From DATAUK01 sp036268295 (GTDB lineage: Bacteria > Actinomycetota > Actinomycetes > JAFAQI01), in NCBI GenBank assembly GCA_036268295.1, contig DATAUK010000026.1, positions 1-64,000 of the forward strand: a stretch of DNA of 64,000 bases. The letters are read 5' to 3'. Made by a program: the position numbers and the translations under genes. Every line of letters starts with the position of its first letter. Position 1 is the first letter of the stretch. Positions 1-8,102 of the stretch are shown piece by piece. The notes under the pieces are model-generated. The model was not told where the DNA came from. It saw only the letters and a list, made by a program, of their open reading frames with translations, and did no database searches.

Positions 1-55
1 GGACATGAAGAGATCGGTAGTGGCCGGCGACCAGAACCACCGCGCACGACACGCA

Positions 56-136
56 GGTGGTCCCATGACTGGCAACCGGGGTGGTCCCATGACCGTGGCA
101 AGAAACCGCTCAGACCGGTCCCATGCTCGTGGCGAG
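56..136. repeat. Three spaced direct repeats containing GGTCCCATG
   Basis: The nonamer GGTCCCATG occurs at 59-67, 83-91 and 117-125. Each copy is followed 2-5 bases later by GGCAA or GGCGA. No convincing gene covers bases 1-402. Multiple short repeats like this occur at the ends of some transposons (IS21-type ends carry several transposase sites) and in regulatory regions. No transposase gene is visible inside the window, so the transposon-end reading is inference. The position inside a probable integrated element fits a degraded mobile-element end. Confidence 0.4.
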
Positions 137-402
137 CGACACTAGTTTCCCTTATTCCCCAACACTTTCCATCCTTCCACATCACCTGATCACTACCTGA
201 TCATCCCCTTCACCCCATACCCCCACAGCCCGCAGACATGTGCATTTTCTATGCGCCGACGCTCGGGCAAGAAAATGCCGGCAACGTGTCAACCATTGAG
301 GCACCTGGCACGTCGACCAGGAGTGTGCAAGCACGGCGAGGCAGGTTATGCGCGAAAGCGTCCGCAAGTCGACAGAGGACGTTTCGCCCGATGTGACCGC
401 TT

Positions 403-1354
403 ATGAGTAGGCTCGGAGTCCGTTGTGGAAAGACTCATACACGAAGTGCGGCCGGCGTGCTTCCAATCACCGACAATCTTATTGACGTGACTGCTGTTCC
501 GGTCGTGTGGGCCGCGGACGTGCCGTTGGGACACTCCGGGACGGCGCCTTGGAAGTATCAATCCTCCTACCTTTTCAGCAGCACGATCATGTTCCAGATG
601 CAGCTCAACTTCAGCGATACGGGAGTTGACGGCAATCTGGCCTGCACCGAGCTCAACCTTGAAGATGGCGAATGGGTGGCGGTGGGCTCGACGGCGAAGA
701 TGCTCGGATTCGGACACGGTGGGCATTTGGAGTTATTGTCCCGGCCGATGGCGGTGGCCACTATTACCTCTATACCGAATGCGGGCCTGTGTCGGATCAG
801 GGCCACGGCATGAATGTTGCGTTCTATCAAATACCGTTCGGCGAGTCGATCACGAATGCCGATATCACTGAGCGCTACCCGTTCGGCGACGTCAGCGGCG
901 CGCACGATTTTACCTGCACGATGATGAGGGATCCGCACCGTTGTTCGTCGCGCGATACGCCTACGGATCCTCAGGCAACTTCTACTACAACGCGTGGAAC
1001 TTGCATGCGGCGTCGGAATCGCCGCCCGATTGGTCCTCGCCCTTCCTCGGCGAGGCGAATGCGCCGGATACCGGGTTTCTGGAGCCGGCCTTTCCCGCGG
1101 GTGAGTCACATGAAGGCATGGCCGTATGCGGGCAATACCTGTACGTCATGAATGTCAACGATGCTGGTAACCCGGTGTTTTATTCGTTCGATCTCAACAG
1201 CACGTCTGGGACCTGGTTGCACAGGATGCCGAGAGCATTAGGCGTTGGGGGGCCGGAGGGGTTGATGATCGCCGATCCCAGCTCCTCATCGCCAAAGTTG
1301 GTGTACGCACGCAAAATTGGCACCACCGGCGTGAAGATGTATTCAGTGCAGTAA
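403..1354 (+). pseudogene. Orphan protein gene broken by two frameshifts
   Basis: Three consecutive plus-strand reading frames join into one plausible protein of about 315 residues. The first frame runs from ATG 403 to about 720. The second continues as ...VIVPADGGGHYYLYTECG... to about 925. The third runs from about 925 (DEGSAPLFVARYAYG) to the stop at 1354. No frame alone makes a full protein, and the joins have no overlap that suggests programmed frameshifting. The product is rich in Gly, Tyr, Asn and Ser, as many exported proteins are, but no signal peptide is evident and I do not recognise the family. Two frameshifts 200 bases apart suggest decay of a horizontally acquired gene; assembly error is the alternative. 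Confidence 0.55.
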
Positions 1355-1376
1355 CCGGTAGATAGGGGTCTGGGAA

Positions 1377-2474
1377 ATGAATTCTTCCCTTGTGGGACGT
1401 GGTGTGCGGCTGAGCCGCCTGGTCGCGGGTGTGGTGCTGGCGCTGGTCATGGTCGGAGTCGGCGTGCCGCAGCCCGGGTATGCCTCCAGCCGGGCGCATG
1501 TGTCGAGCGCTCCGGTAGCGGTGAGTTTCCGGCTCAAGGCGGTGGCGGGCTCGGCGCGCTACCTGATCTACACCAAGCTCGGTGTACAAGCTGACGGCCG
1601 GCTCACCGGGCGGGGCGGGCTGTTCGTGTTGACGAGCAACGGTGCGGCCCGGCGGCTGACGACGATCACTACGGATGACGGTTCTTACTCCCTTACTGGT
1701 AACTCGCTGGTTTACGTCGAGGGCCAGACGTTGATCGTTCACTGGTGGAACATCGTGACCGGGGCGCACCGCCAGTTCGTCTATCACGATGATTCCTCGA
1801 TCCACCAGCGGCTCGGCGCGTATGGTGCTGCGCCGCACGGGGTTCTTGTGGGAGAAGACGACTCGACGCATCCGCACGATCAGCTCCTGGAGGTGGACCG
1901 TTTCGATGGCAAGTTGCACCCGCTCGACGCTCCGTTCCCGAACCGGCTCGCCTATGGCCTATATGACACCGGCGGGCAGGTCGTGGTCTTCGACTTGAAC
2001 AACGGCAGTCACGACGGCGCCGTGAAAATCGTCAGTTTCACCAAGCCGGGCCAGGCCCGGACCTTAGCCAGCAGCGGCCTCGGGCCGCATCTGTGCCCGA
2101 GCGCCACCCACTACTACGTTGCCTGCCAGGTCACGCCCAATCCAAGTTCGAAGAACTTGGCGCCGTACTCGATGCACCTGTTGAGCACCGATGGCCGACG
2201 CCACGCCAGCACCACCAAGGGCTGCGCGTCGCCGTATGCCGGGGTGCTCGGCCACTCAGCGGCGTGGATCGTCATAGCCCACCAAAGCTGCCCCGCCTAT
2301 CACCTGTGGACCCTGAACATCAACGGAAAGGTCCACGAGTCGACCCGCACGTTCACCGTCGCCGCGCCGATTGCGGCGTTCCACCAGGTCGTGGTGGACA
2401 ACCGCGCCAAGACCTCACTCGACGAACTGAGCAGCGCGAACGCGAAACCCCGCGTCCTCGTCCACGTGAAGTGA
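1377..2474 (+). CDS. Secreted protein of unknown function, beta-propeller-like
   Basis: 365 residues. The N-terminus has a charged stretch and a hydrophobic core (LVAGVVLALVMVGVGV, about residues 15-30), ending in a probable signal-peptidase site near YASSRA. The mature part is rich in beta-prone repeats of the 'LVYVEGQTLIVHWW' and 'VVVFDLNNGS' type, spaced about 40-50 residues apart, which suggests a propeller fold; that is inference only. The start at 1377 follows the preceding broken gene by 22 bases, so the two may once have been co-transcribed. It lies inside the probable integrated element. No catalytic motif is recognised. Confidence 0.65.
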   Translation: MNSSLVGRGVRLSRLVAGVVLALVMVGVGVPQPGYASSRAHVSSAPVAVSFRLKAVAGSARYLIYTKLGVQADGRLTGRGGLFVLTSNGAARRLTTITTDDGSYSLTGNSLVYVEGQTLIVHWWNIVTGAHRQFVYHDDSSIHQRLGAYGAAPHGVLVGEDDSTHPHDQLLEVDRFDGKLHPLDAPFPNRLAYGLYDTGGQVVVFDLNNGSHDGAVKIVSFTKPGQARTLASSGLGPHLCPSATHYYVACQVTPNPSSKNLAPYSMHLLSTDGRRHASTTKGCASPYAGVLGHSAAWIVIAHQSCPAYHLWTLNINGKVHESTRTFTVAAPIAAFHQVVVDNRAKTSLDELSSANAKPRVLVHVK

Positions 2475-2890
2475 GCACGCCGCGTGACCCCGCCTGGGTA
2501 GGAAGGCGTCCGCAGATCGGGTAGGAGGGATTGCCACGCGAGCGATGTCGACTCCTTGCCGGTGAGGATTCGTCCTCGTCGAGAGCATGCTCAGAGGGCC
2601 TACAGCGACCGCCCGCATATCTCCGGCTCTCCGCAGTCGACTAAAGGAGCTGTGGCGCTGTGCATGAGACTGCTTGTCCGCATAGCGGAACGCACAGACT
2701 AGGAGGCCGGTTTTCAAGATCAAAGCCCGTAAAAGCCCGAAGATCATTTACGGTGACCCGGTAACTAGCGGTAACCCGCGGGCCGAAACAGGCCACTGCG
2801 GAGAAGCGTCTTCGCAGGTCGCGCCGCACAAACCTGTCATCAGCGGACAGCGTCGGTCGATCACGGAAAGTGGCCGAAACAGGCTCCTAA
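2475..2890. other. Non-coding flank of an attachment site, with short direct repeats
   Basis: About 400 bases without a convincing gene. The 13-mer GGCCGAAACAGGC occurs at 2781-2793 and again at 2872-2884, the second copy just before the tRNA-like fragment. Shorter doublets are also present: AAAGCCCG twice near 2722-2740 and GGTAAC twice near 2759-2775. Spaced direct repeats beside a core attachment site are typical of integrase arm-binding sites, but no integrase gene lies in the window, so this role is inferred. I see no complete tmRNA: its 5' end and tag-peptide segment are absent. Confidence 0.4.
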
Positions 2891-2916
2891 CGGGTTCGAT
2901 TCCCGGCACCTCCACC
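2891..2916 (+). other. tRNA/tmRNA 3'-end fragment, probable attachment site
   Basis: The 26 bases contain a T-loop (TTCGATT) between CGGG and CCCG, then a seven-base acceptor strand CACCTCC, a discriminator A and CC. This is the 3' end of a tRNA or tmRNA. A T at position 70 implies the G3:U70 pair of alanine-accepting RNAs, so tmRNA or tRNA-Ala is most likely. Nothing upstream supplies the rest of the molecule. A lone 3' fragment is what remains at the far end of an element integrated into a tRNA-type gene. Its plus orientation places the element to the left, towards base 1. Confidence 0.6.
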
Positions 2917-3066
2917 GAGTAAATGATCTTGATTGGGGCTTTCGTCCGGGGCAGCACACAACCGGAGCCGGATCGCGACCGAAGTCGGACAAGAAGCTGC
3001 ATAACCCAGCGTCTCGGCCGCAGTTGTGTGCTGATCGGAACGGCGCAGGGCGTGAGGCCCGCTGGC

Positions 3067-3606
3067 TCAGCTGGTCGGGTCGGGGGCTGGCAGCATCACG
3101 GTGTAGAGCATCCGGCGGCGCCGGCCCTTGCCGGGCGGGTGTGCCAGTCGCTGCTGGCTGATGGCGGCAAGCTCGCGAACGTAGTCGGCCAGCTCGGCGT
3201 CGGTGAGCCACATTGCGCCGACGCTGTAGCCGGCGCCGTCTTTGGCCGGATCCTCCGGCTCGGTGGCGACGTACCGGTCGAAGTCGGCGACCAGACCGGC
3301 GACGTAGGCCAGAAAGGCGTTGCTGTGGTCCTCGACGGTCATCAAGGCGATCTCGTCGGGCTGCAGCCGCGCCGCGTAGAGCCGCAGCGTGTACGTGCGT
3401 TCGACCGTGCCGCGTACCCGCCGCTCGGCGACCACCTGCAGAACGCCGGCTTCGGTGAGCCTGGCGACGTGACGGTAGATCGTCGCGGCGGGTACGTCGG
3501 GAAGCTCGGCGACGAGCTGGCCGGTAGTCAGCGCGCGGTCGCCGAGGAATGCCTTGACCAGACGGAGTCGCACCGGATGCAGCAGGAGATCAGCGCTTGC
3601 CATCAC
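3067..3606 (-). CDS. Winged-helix transcriptional regulator (ArsR-like HTH)
   Basis: 179 residues. Residues about 5-70 form a winged helix: HPVRLRLVKAF, then the helix-turn-helix TTGQLVAELPDVPAATIYRHVARL, then the wing region TEAGVLQVVAERRVRG. This resembles ArsR/HTH_20-type regulators. The C-terminal half is helical and acidic, ending in a basic patch (GKGRRRR), and probably makes the dimer or senses a ligand. No metal-binding cysteines are present, so metal sensing is unlikely. It is divergent from the gene remnant at 3671 and the PQQ-like gene at 3884. The short intergenic region (3607-3670) contains AATGttcgCATT, a possible operator. A second ATG lies three bases into the gene. Confidence 0.75.
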   Translation of the reverse strand: MMASADLLLHPVRLRLVKAFLGDRALTTGQLVAELPDVPAATIYRHVARLTEAGVLQVVAERRVRGTVERTYTLRLYAARLQPDEIALMTVEDHSNAFLAYVAGLVADFDRYVATEPEDPAKDGAGYSVGAMWLTDAELADYVRELAAISQQRLAHPPGKGRRRRMLYTVMLPAPDPTS

Positions 3607-3670
3607 TGCAGACTACTCTCCAAATCTGCTAATGTTCGCATTATCGGGGAAACGAGATCGGGAGCATGCC

Positions 3671-3838
3671 ATGGCTGAGCTGACCGTCGTCGACGGTTAG
3701 CTGGTGCTTCACCTGAGGAAAACGGAGAAGCTCGAAGGCGTCCACCGCGACCTGCGTGCGCCGCTGTCGGCAGTACACGGGATTGAGGTGCTCGACGATG
3801 CCCACGGCCCGGTCGGGATCCGCGCCGGGATGCGCTGA
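3671..3838 (+). pseudogene. Remnant of a small conserved actinobacterial protein, in-frame TAG
   Basis: From ATG 3671 the frame reads MAELTVVDG, then TAG at 3698, then continues in the same frame as LVLHLRKTEKLEGVHRDL and APLSAVHGIEVLDDAHG up to TGA at 3838. From memory this pattern resembles the N-terminal half of a small actinobacterial protein of about 110 residues (MAEL..., P-L-S-A-V-x-x-V-E-V-x-D-D-A). Here it has an early stop and lacks its C-terminal half. It sits divergent to the HTH gene, a plausible original partner. The alternative is chance coding on non-coding DNA, but the residue pattern across the stop argues against it. Confidence 0.5.
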
Positions 3839-3883
3839 GTACAGTCGGGACCGTCGGGGCCGCGCAGATGCACGAGGTGCGAC

Positions 3884-5452
3884 ATGACATCGACGATGAT
3901 GCGGCGCACTCATCTCGCGATGGTGCTGCTCGGCGCGGTCAGCCTGGTTGCGGCGTGCTCGTCCGGCAAGCCCGCGGTCAAGGCGGCCACTCCGGCCGCG
4001 TCGGGATCGTGGCTGTATCCGAACGCGGATCTCGCCAACACCCGCGACGCCGCCGGCTCGACGATCTCGTCGTCGAACGTCGCGAAGCTGGCGCAGGCCT
4101 GGACCTTCAACCTGAGCGGCAAGGCCGCGTCCGGCGTACAGAGCACCGGGTCGTTGGCTGCCGCACCGATCGTGGCCAACGGTGTCGTCTACTTCCAGGA
4201 TCTCGACTCCAACGTCTACGCGGTCTCGCTCGCCACCGGAAAGCTCGACTGGGAGTACTCCGTCAATGTCCCGGAGCGCAGCGGTCCGGGACCGAACGGC
4301 GTCGCGGTCGTCGCGGGGACGGTTTACGGGACGTCCCCGACGACGGCGTTCGCGCTCAGCGCGACCACCGGCCGAACCACCTGGATCAACCGCAGCTTGC
4401 TGAGCACCGGGCAGGGGACGATCAGCATCCAGCCGCAGGTCGCGGCCGGCCGGGTCTACCTGGCAAGCGGGTACGGGGCGGCGACTGGCGGCGGCGTGCT
4501 GATGGCGCTGAATGCGACGAACGGCAACGTGCTCTGGAAGTTCAACACCGTCCTGCTGCCCGATACCGGGGTCAAGACGCTGGGCATCGGATCCGGCGGC
4601 GCCTGGGAAACCCCGCTGGTGGACAGCGACGGGTCGGTGACCTTCGGCACTGGCAACCCGTACCAGACACCCGGCGAGGCGATCAGCAATCCATCGCGGC
4701 TGCTCTACACCGACAGCGACGTGAACCTCGATGCCGCCACCGGCAAGCTGCGCTGGTACTACCAGGGCGTGCCGGACGACTTCATGGACCACGACATGCA
4801 GACCTCGCCGATGGGGGCGAGCATCGATGGCTCCGGTGTCGTGATCGGCAGCGGCAAGCTGGGGATCGTCTACGCGATGAACGCGCAGTCCGGGAGGCTG
4901 ATCTGGAAGACGCCGGTCGGTGAGCACAACGGCCACGACAACGACTCGCTCCAGGCGTTGGAGCACCGAAGCACGCTGAAAGCGCCGTTCACCTACCTGC
5001 CGGGTGCGATCGGCGGCGCGCTGACCAACCTGGCCCTCGCCGGCAACACCGTCTACGTCGTCACCTGCGATTTTCCGTTCACTTTCAAGGCGATGAACGA
5101 GGTCCTGGGCATCCCAGGTTCCTCGGCAACCGGCGAGATCGAGGCGCTGAGTCTCAGCACCGGAAAGGTCGAGTGGGACACCAAGGTGGCGGCGATGCCA
5201 CTGGGTGCCGCGACGGTGTCCAACGATCTGCTGTTCACCACGCTGGTCAATGGCGACCTGGTCGCGGTGAACCGCAACACCGGCGCGATCGTCTATCGTG
5301 CCGAGTTGCCGGCAACAACGAACTCACCGATCGCGATCGCCGGCAACACCGTGATCGTTCCGGCCGGTGCTCCCGCTGTCGGAAAGACCACCGTCGGCCC
5401 GCTTGGCACCGTTTCCCACGATCCCCAGGTGGTTGCCTACACCGTCCCCTGA
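3884..5452 (+). CDS. PQQ-binding-like beta-propeller lipoprotein
   Basis: 522 residues. The N-terminus is a lipoprotein signal: MMRR, hydrophobic LAMVLLGAVSLVAAC with the lipobox cysteine at about residue 25, then SSGK. The mature protein has repeated 'VYA-x-S/N-x-x-T-G-K-x-x-W' blades (for example VYAVSLATGKLDWEY, LMALNATNGNVLWKF, VYAMNAQSGRLIWKT), typical of quinoprotein alcohol-dehydrogenase-like eight-bladed propellers. Such proteins are either PQQ-dependent dehydrogenases or non-catalytic scaffolds; the active-site residues cannot be confirmed by eye. GAGGTG lies about nine bases upstream of ATG 3884. The gene is convergent with the sedolisin, with 12 bases between their stops, and acts outside the membrane. 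Confidence 0.8.
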   Translation: MTSTMMRRTHLAMVLLGAVSLVAACSSGKPAVKAATPAASGSWLYPNADLANTRDAAGSTISSSNVAKLAQAWTFNLSGKAASGVQSTGSLAAAPIVANGVVYFQDLDSNVYAVSLATGKLDWEYSVNVPERSGPGPNGVAVVAGTVYGTSPTTAFALSATTGRTTWINRSLLSTGQGTISIQPQVAAGRVYLASGYGAATGGGVLMALNATNGNVLWKFNTVLLPDTGVKTLGIGSGGAWETPLVDSDGSVTFGTGNPYQTPGEAISNPSRLLYTDSDVNLDAATGKLRWYYQGVPDDFMDHDMQTSPMGASIDGSGVVIGSGKLGIVYAMNAQSGRLIWKTPVGEHNGHDNDSLQALEHRSTLKAPFTYLPGAIGGALTNLALAGNTVYVVTCDFPFTFKAMNEVLGIPGSSATGEIEALSLSTGKVEWDTKVAAMPLGAATVSNDLLFTTLVNGDLVAVNRNTGAIVYRAELPATTNSPIAIAGNTVIVPAGAPAVGKTTVGPLGTVSHDPQVVAYTVP

Positions 5453-5464
5453 CGGCGGCATCGG

Positions 5465-7261
5465 TTAATGGCGGTGATGCTTGCGCTTCGACAGTAGGTA
5501 CGGCGTCAACGCCGGCCACAGCGCCGCGCCGAGTCCGGACACCGTGTCGTAGCCGCGGTGGGCTGAGACTGACGGGTCGCTGCCGCGGTCGGCGGCCGCG
5601 CCGTTGCTCCCCGACGTCACGTCCCGGAACGCCCGCGGATCCTTGCGGTGGGCGGTGTAGAGGGCGCCGTGGATGTTGCCGACACCGGTGTGACGGTGGG
5701 CGGCCGCGAGCGTGTTGGTGAACAACGCCGCCGAGATCGGGGACGCCAGGCTGGTCCCGCCGACCTCAACGAGCCCGCGGGAGTTCTCGTCGCTGGCGTA
5801 GGTCGAGTCAGAGGTATAGAGATCGAAGCCGGTCGCCGGATCGCCGTCGGCGGAGATGTCAGGCACCATCCGGTGTTTCTGGTTGGCGAACAGGTGCCTG
5901 CGAATCGCGGTGCGTTGGTAGGCCGGCTCAGCGAAACCAGCGAACGAGTTCGCGGCGCCAGAATGCGCTGAGCCCGACTCGCCTCCGCCCGACCCGCCAC
6001 TCGCACCGGGTAGCACCGGCAACACCGAGCTCAGGCCGCCGGCGCACGAATTGGCGCTGGTGCACGACCATGCCTTCTCGTGCCAGTTGTGGCCGTTGTT
6101 GCCGGTCGCAGTGCCGCTCTGATGCGCCAGGTTGGTGCCGCCGACGCCGATGACCTGAGGCGAGGACGCCGGGTAGTCGACATCCGGCGTTTGGCCGCCG
6201 AGCCCGAGCAACGAAGTGCCGCAGTCGTAGATGCCGTCGTCGCCCGAGGAGGCGAAGACGGTGACACCGGCCGCGGTGACCGCCTTGATCATCGTCTGCG
6301 CGGTCTCGATCGCCTTCTTGCCGTACCCGGACTCGCAGCCGCCCCATGAGGAGGACAGCGCGGTGATGTTCGGGTCGCCGCCGTCGTTGTCGTGACGGTT
6401 CTGTACGACGTCGTCGAAGACGCTGGCGAACACATCGTCGAATCCGGCGTTGGTGTTCGGCGCGAAATACGGCCGCTGGTTCGCAGACGGCGCCGTCGAC
6501 AGGATCGACTCCTGGTCGAGATCCACCTCGATGTCGGCGCCGTTGCTGTCGTCGGCCTCGGTCGGCCCGCCGTCGACGGCCACCTGGTGATACTTCGAAG
6601 TGCCGACGATCTTCGGCAGCCCTTCTTTCGCGGCGTACGTCGTCAAGTCGCTGTCCGAGTAGTCGGCGAGCTGCAACGTCGCAATCGTCGACCGACCGTC
6701 TGAGTGCGCGCCGGCACCAGGGGGCTTGCGATGTGGCGCGGTGTAGGCGGCGCGGAACCCGGGGCCAGCAACCGCAGCGGTGTGTTGGAAGACGGCTGGT
6801 CCGGCGGTCGTCGGGAACGCGGCAGCCACGTACCGCGACAGCGCTGCCGGGACGATCGGCAGCGCGCCGGTCGCGGCGCGCAGCGAAGCGACAGTGGGGT
6901 CGGTGCCGAGCACCGGATTGCTCCCGAACAGCGAAGCAACGACGTTCCGCGGACCTGCCGCGGTGATCGACCAGCCAGTCTGACTGCCGACGCTCAGGCC
7001 GTCGTGACGCAGCGTCGAAGCGACGATGTCCTGGCTGGCGCTGCTCGGGACCAGTCGAGCCAGCCGTCGCACCCGTTGGGCGTGGGTCAGCCCGGTCGCC
7101 GCCGCGAGCCGGTCAAGCCCGGCGGCATTGGGCGCGCGCAGAAAGACGGTGATGCCTTCGACCGGCGACGCTGCTCCTGCTGGTGGCGCCGCGGCGATTC
7201 CAGCGGCGAGGAGGCCCCCCAGCCCGATAGCGGCTGTGTGGCGGCGGGCGCGATGAGACAT
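5465..7261 (-). CDS. Secreted S53 sedolisin (pro-kumamolisin type)
   Basis: 598 residues from ATG 7261. Signal peptide at residues 1-31 (IGLGGLLAAGIAAAPPAGAA). Residues about 35-175 are a pro-domain of the Pro-kumamolisin activation type. The catalytic domain has the sedolisin triad: E245 and D249 (ADIEVDLDQ), oxyanion D341 (ASSGDDG) and S504 in VGGTSLASP. The late DVTSG and GYDTVSGLG segments match the calcium-binding region. Sedolisins are acid-active serine-carboxyl endopeptidases that remove their own pro-domain outside the cell. An upstream in-frame start at 7348 would add 29 residues before the signal peptide and is unlikely. It is convergent with the PQQ-like lipoprotein. Confidence 0.9.
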   Translation of the reverse strand: MSHRARRHTAAIGLGGLLAAGIAAAPPAGAASPVEGITVFLRAPNAAGLDRLAAATGLTHAQRVRRLARLVPSSASQDIVASTLRHDGLSVGSQTGWSITAAGPRNVVASLFGSNPVLGTDPTVASLRAATGALPIVPAALSRYVAAAFPTTAGPAVFQHTAAVAGPGFRAAYTAPHRKPPGAGAHSDGRSTIATLQLADYSDSDLTTYAAKEGLPKIVGTSKYHQVAVDGGPTEADDSNGADIEVDLDQESILSTAPSANQRPYFAPNTNAGFDDVFASVFDDVVQNRHDNDGGDPNITALSSSWGGCESGYGKKAIETAQTMIKAVTAAGVTVFASSGDDGIYDCGTSLLGLGGQTPDVDYPASSPQVIGVGGTNLAHQSGTATGNNGHNWHEKAWSCTSANSCAGGLSSVLPVLPGASGGSGGGESGSAHSGAANSFAGFAEPAYQRTAIRRHLFANQKHRMVPDISADGDPATGFDLYTSDSTYASDENSRGLVEVGGTSLASPISAALFTNTLAAAHRHTGVGNIHGALYTAHRKDPRAFRDVTSGSNGAAADRGSDPSVSAHRGYDTVSGLGAALWPALTPYLLSKRKHHRH

Positions 7262-7386
7262 CCGGACTCCAGCGGGTGCGAGCAAGGTCGGTGACCGAAC
7301 ACTTCGACACCGGTCCATCGAGACCTGCCCACTGATCGCGGGGACCAACCGGCGTAGCGTTGCCTGCGGCGGAGGGGGAGGCTCAG

Positions 7387-7959
7387 TTGTTCGACGTCGA
7401 GACGTTCGTGGCGGACTGTCAGGCGGCGGTGGCGGATCCGGATCCGAGGGGTGCGGTCCGCGACCTGCTGAGGCAGACGGTCGCTTCGCCCGGTGAGGTG
7501 TCGGACGCCCTCGCGGTCAACGAAGGCGGCATCAACGTCGTGCATTCGTCCGAGACCCTGACCGTGCTGAATGTCATCTGGGCGCCACAGATGACGATCT
7601 ATCCGCACGAGCACCGGATGTGGGCGACGATCGGGATCTACGGCGGCGCCGAGGAGAACACGCTTTACCGTCGCGGCAACGAGCGGATCCAGCCAGCCGG
7701 CGGCCGGCTGCTCGAGCCCGGTGAGGTCTTCAGCCTTGGCGCCGATGCGATCCATTCGGTGCACAACCCGCGGCGGAGGTTCACCGGCGCGATCCATGTG
7801 TACGGCGGTGACTTCCTCAACCAGCCGCGCAGTCAGTGGGACCCCGACAGCCTGCTCGAAGAGCCCTACAACATCGATGAGGTGCGCCGCGCGTTCGCGG
7901 CCGCCAACGATGAGTGGCGCAGCCAGCTCGGCGATGACCTGGACGAGTCGTCCGACTGA
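7387..7959 (+). CDS. Cupin metalloenzyme, cysteine-dioxygenase-like
   Basis: 190 residues from TTG 7387, chosen because GGAGGGGGAGG ends six bases upstream; an earlier TTG at 7360 lacks such a site. The core YPHEHRMWATIGIYGGAEEN supplies the first cupin motif (two histidines and a glutamate), and GADAIHSVHNPRR supplies the second-motif histidine. This resembles the predicted metal-dependent double-stranded beta-helix enzymes related to cysteine dioxygenase. The substrate is unknown. The gene is divergent from the sedolisin, with a 125-base shared upstream region, and is followed by the choice-of-anchor-P-like gene. Confidence 0.75.
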   Translation: MFDVETFVADCQAAVADPDPRGAVRDLLRQTVASPGEVSDALAVNEGGINVVHSSETLTVLNVIWAPQMTIYPHEHRMWATIGIYGGAEENTLYRRGNERIQPAGGRLLEPGEVFSLGADAIHSVHNPRRRFTGAIHVYGGDFLNQPRSQWDPDSLLEEPYNIDEVRRAFAAANDEWRSQLGDDLDESSD

Positions 7960-8102
7960 GAGCGGCTGGGCCGTACGAGTGAATCGGGGCCCGTCCGATT
8001 CATCCGGTTTGTAGCGGGGAATCATCAAGTGGTCGGTAGCCGCGGATTCGCCCACGACCGCCTCTCGACAGCAGCCCATTCGCCGTTTGAGAGGGAACCC
8101 AG

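Noticed and set aside
2600..2916. Complete tmRNA gene ending at 2916
   Set aside because: The 3' end fits, but no 5' tmRNA consensus, tag-peptide segment or matching 5' acceptor strand is found upstream.
3641..4966. 441-codon minus-strand frame opposite the PQQ-like gene
   Set aside because: Arg/Val/Asp-rich composition typical of antisense frames in high-GC DNA; the plus strand has a clear lipoprotein signal and propeller repeats.
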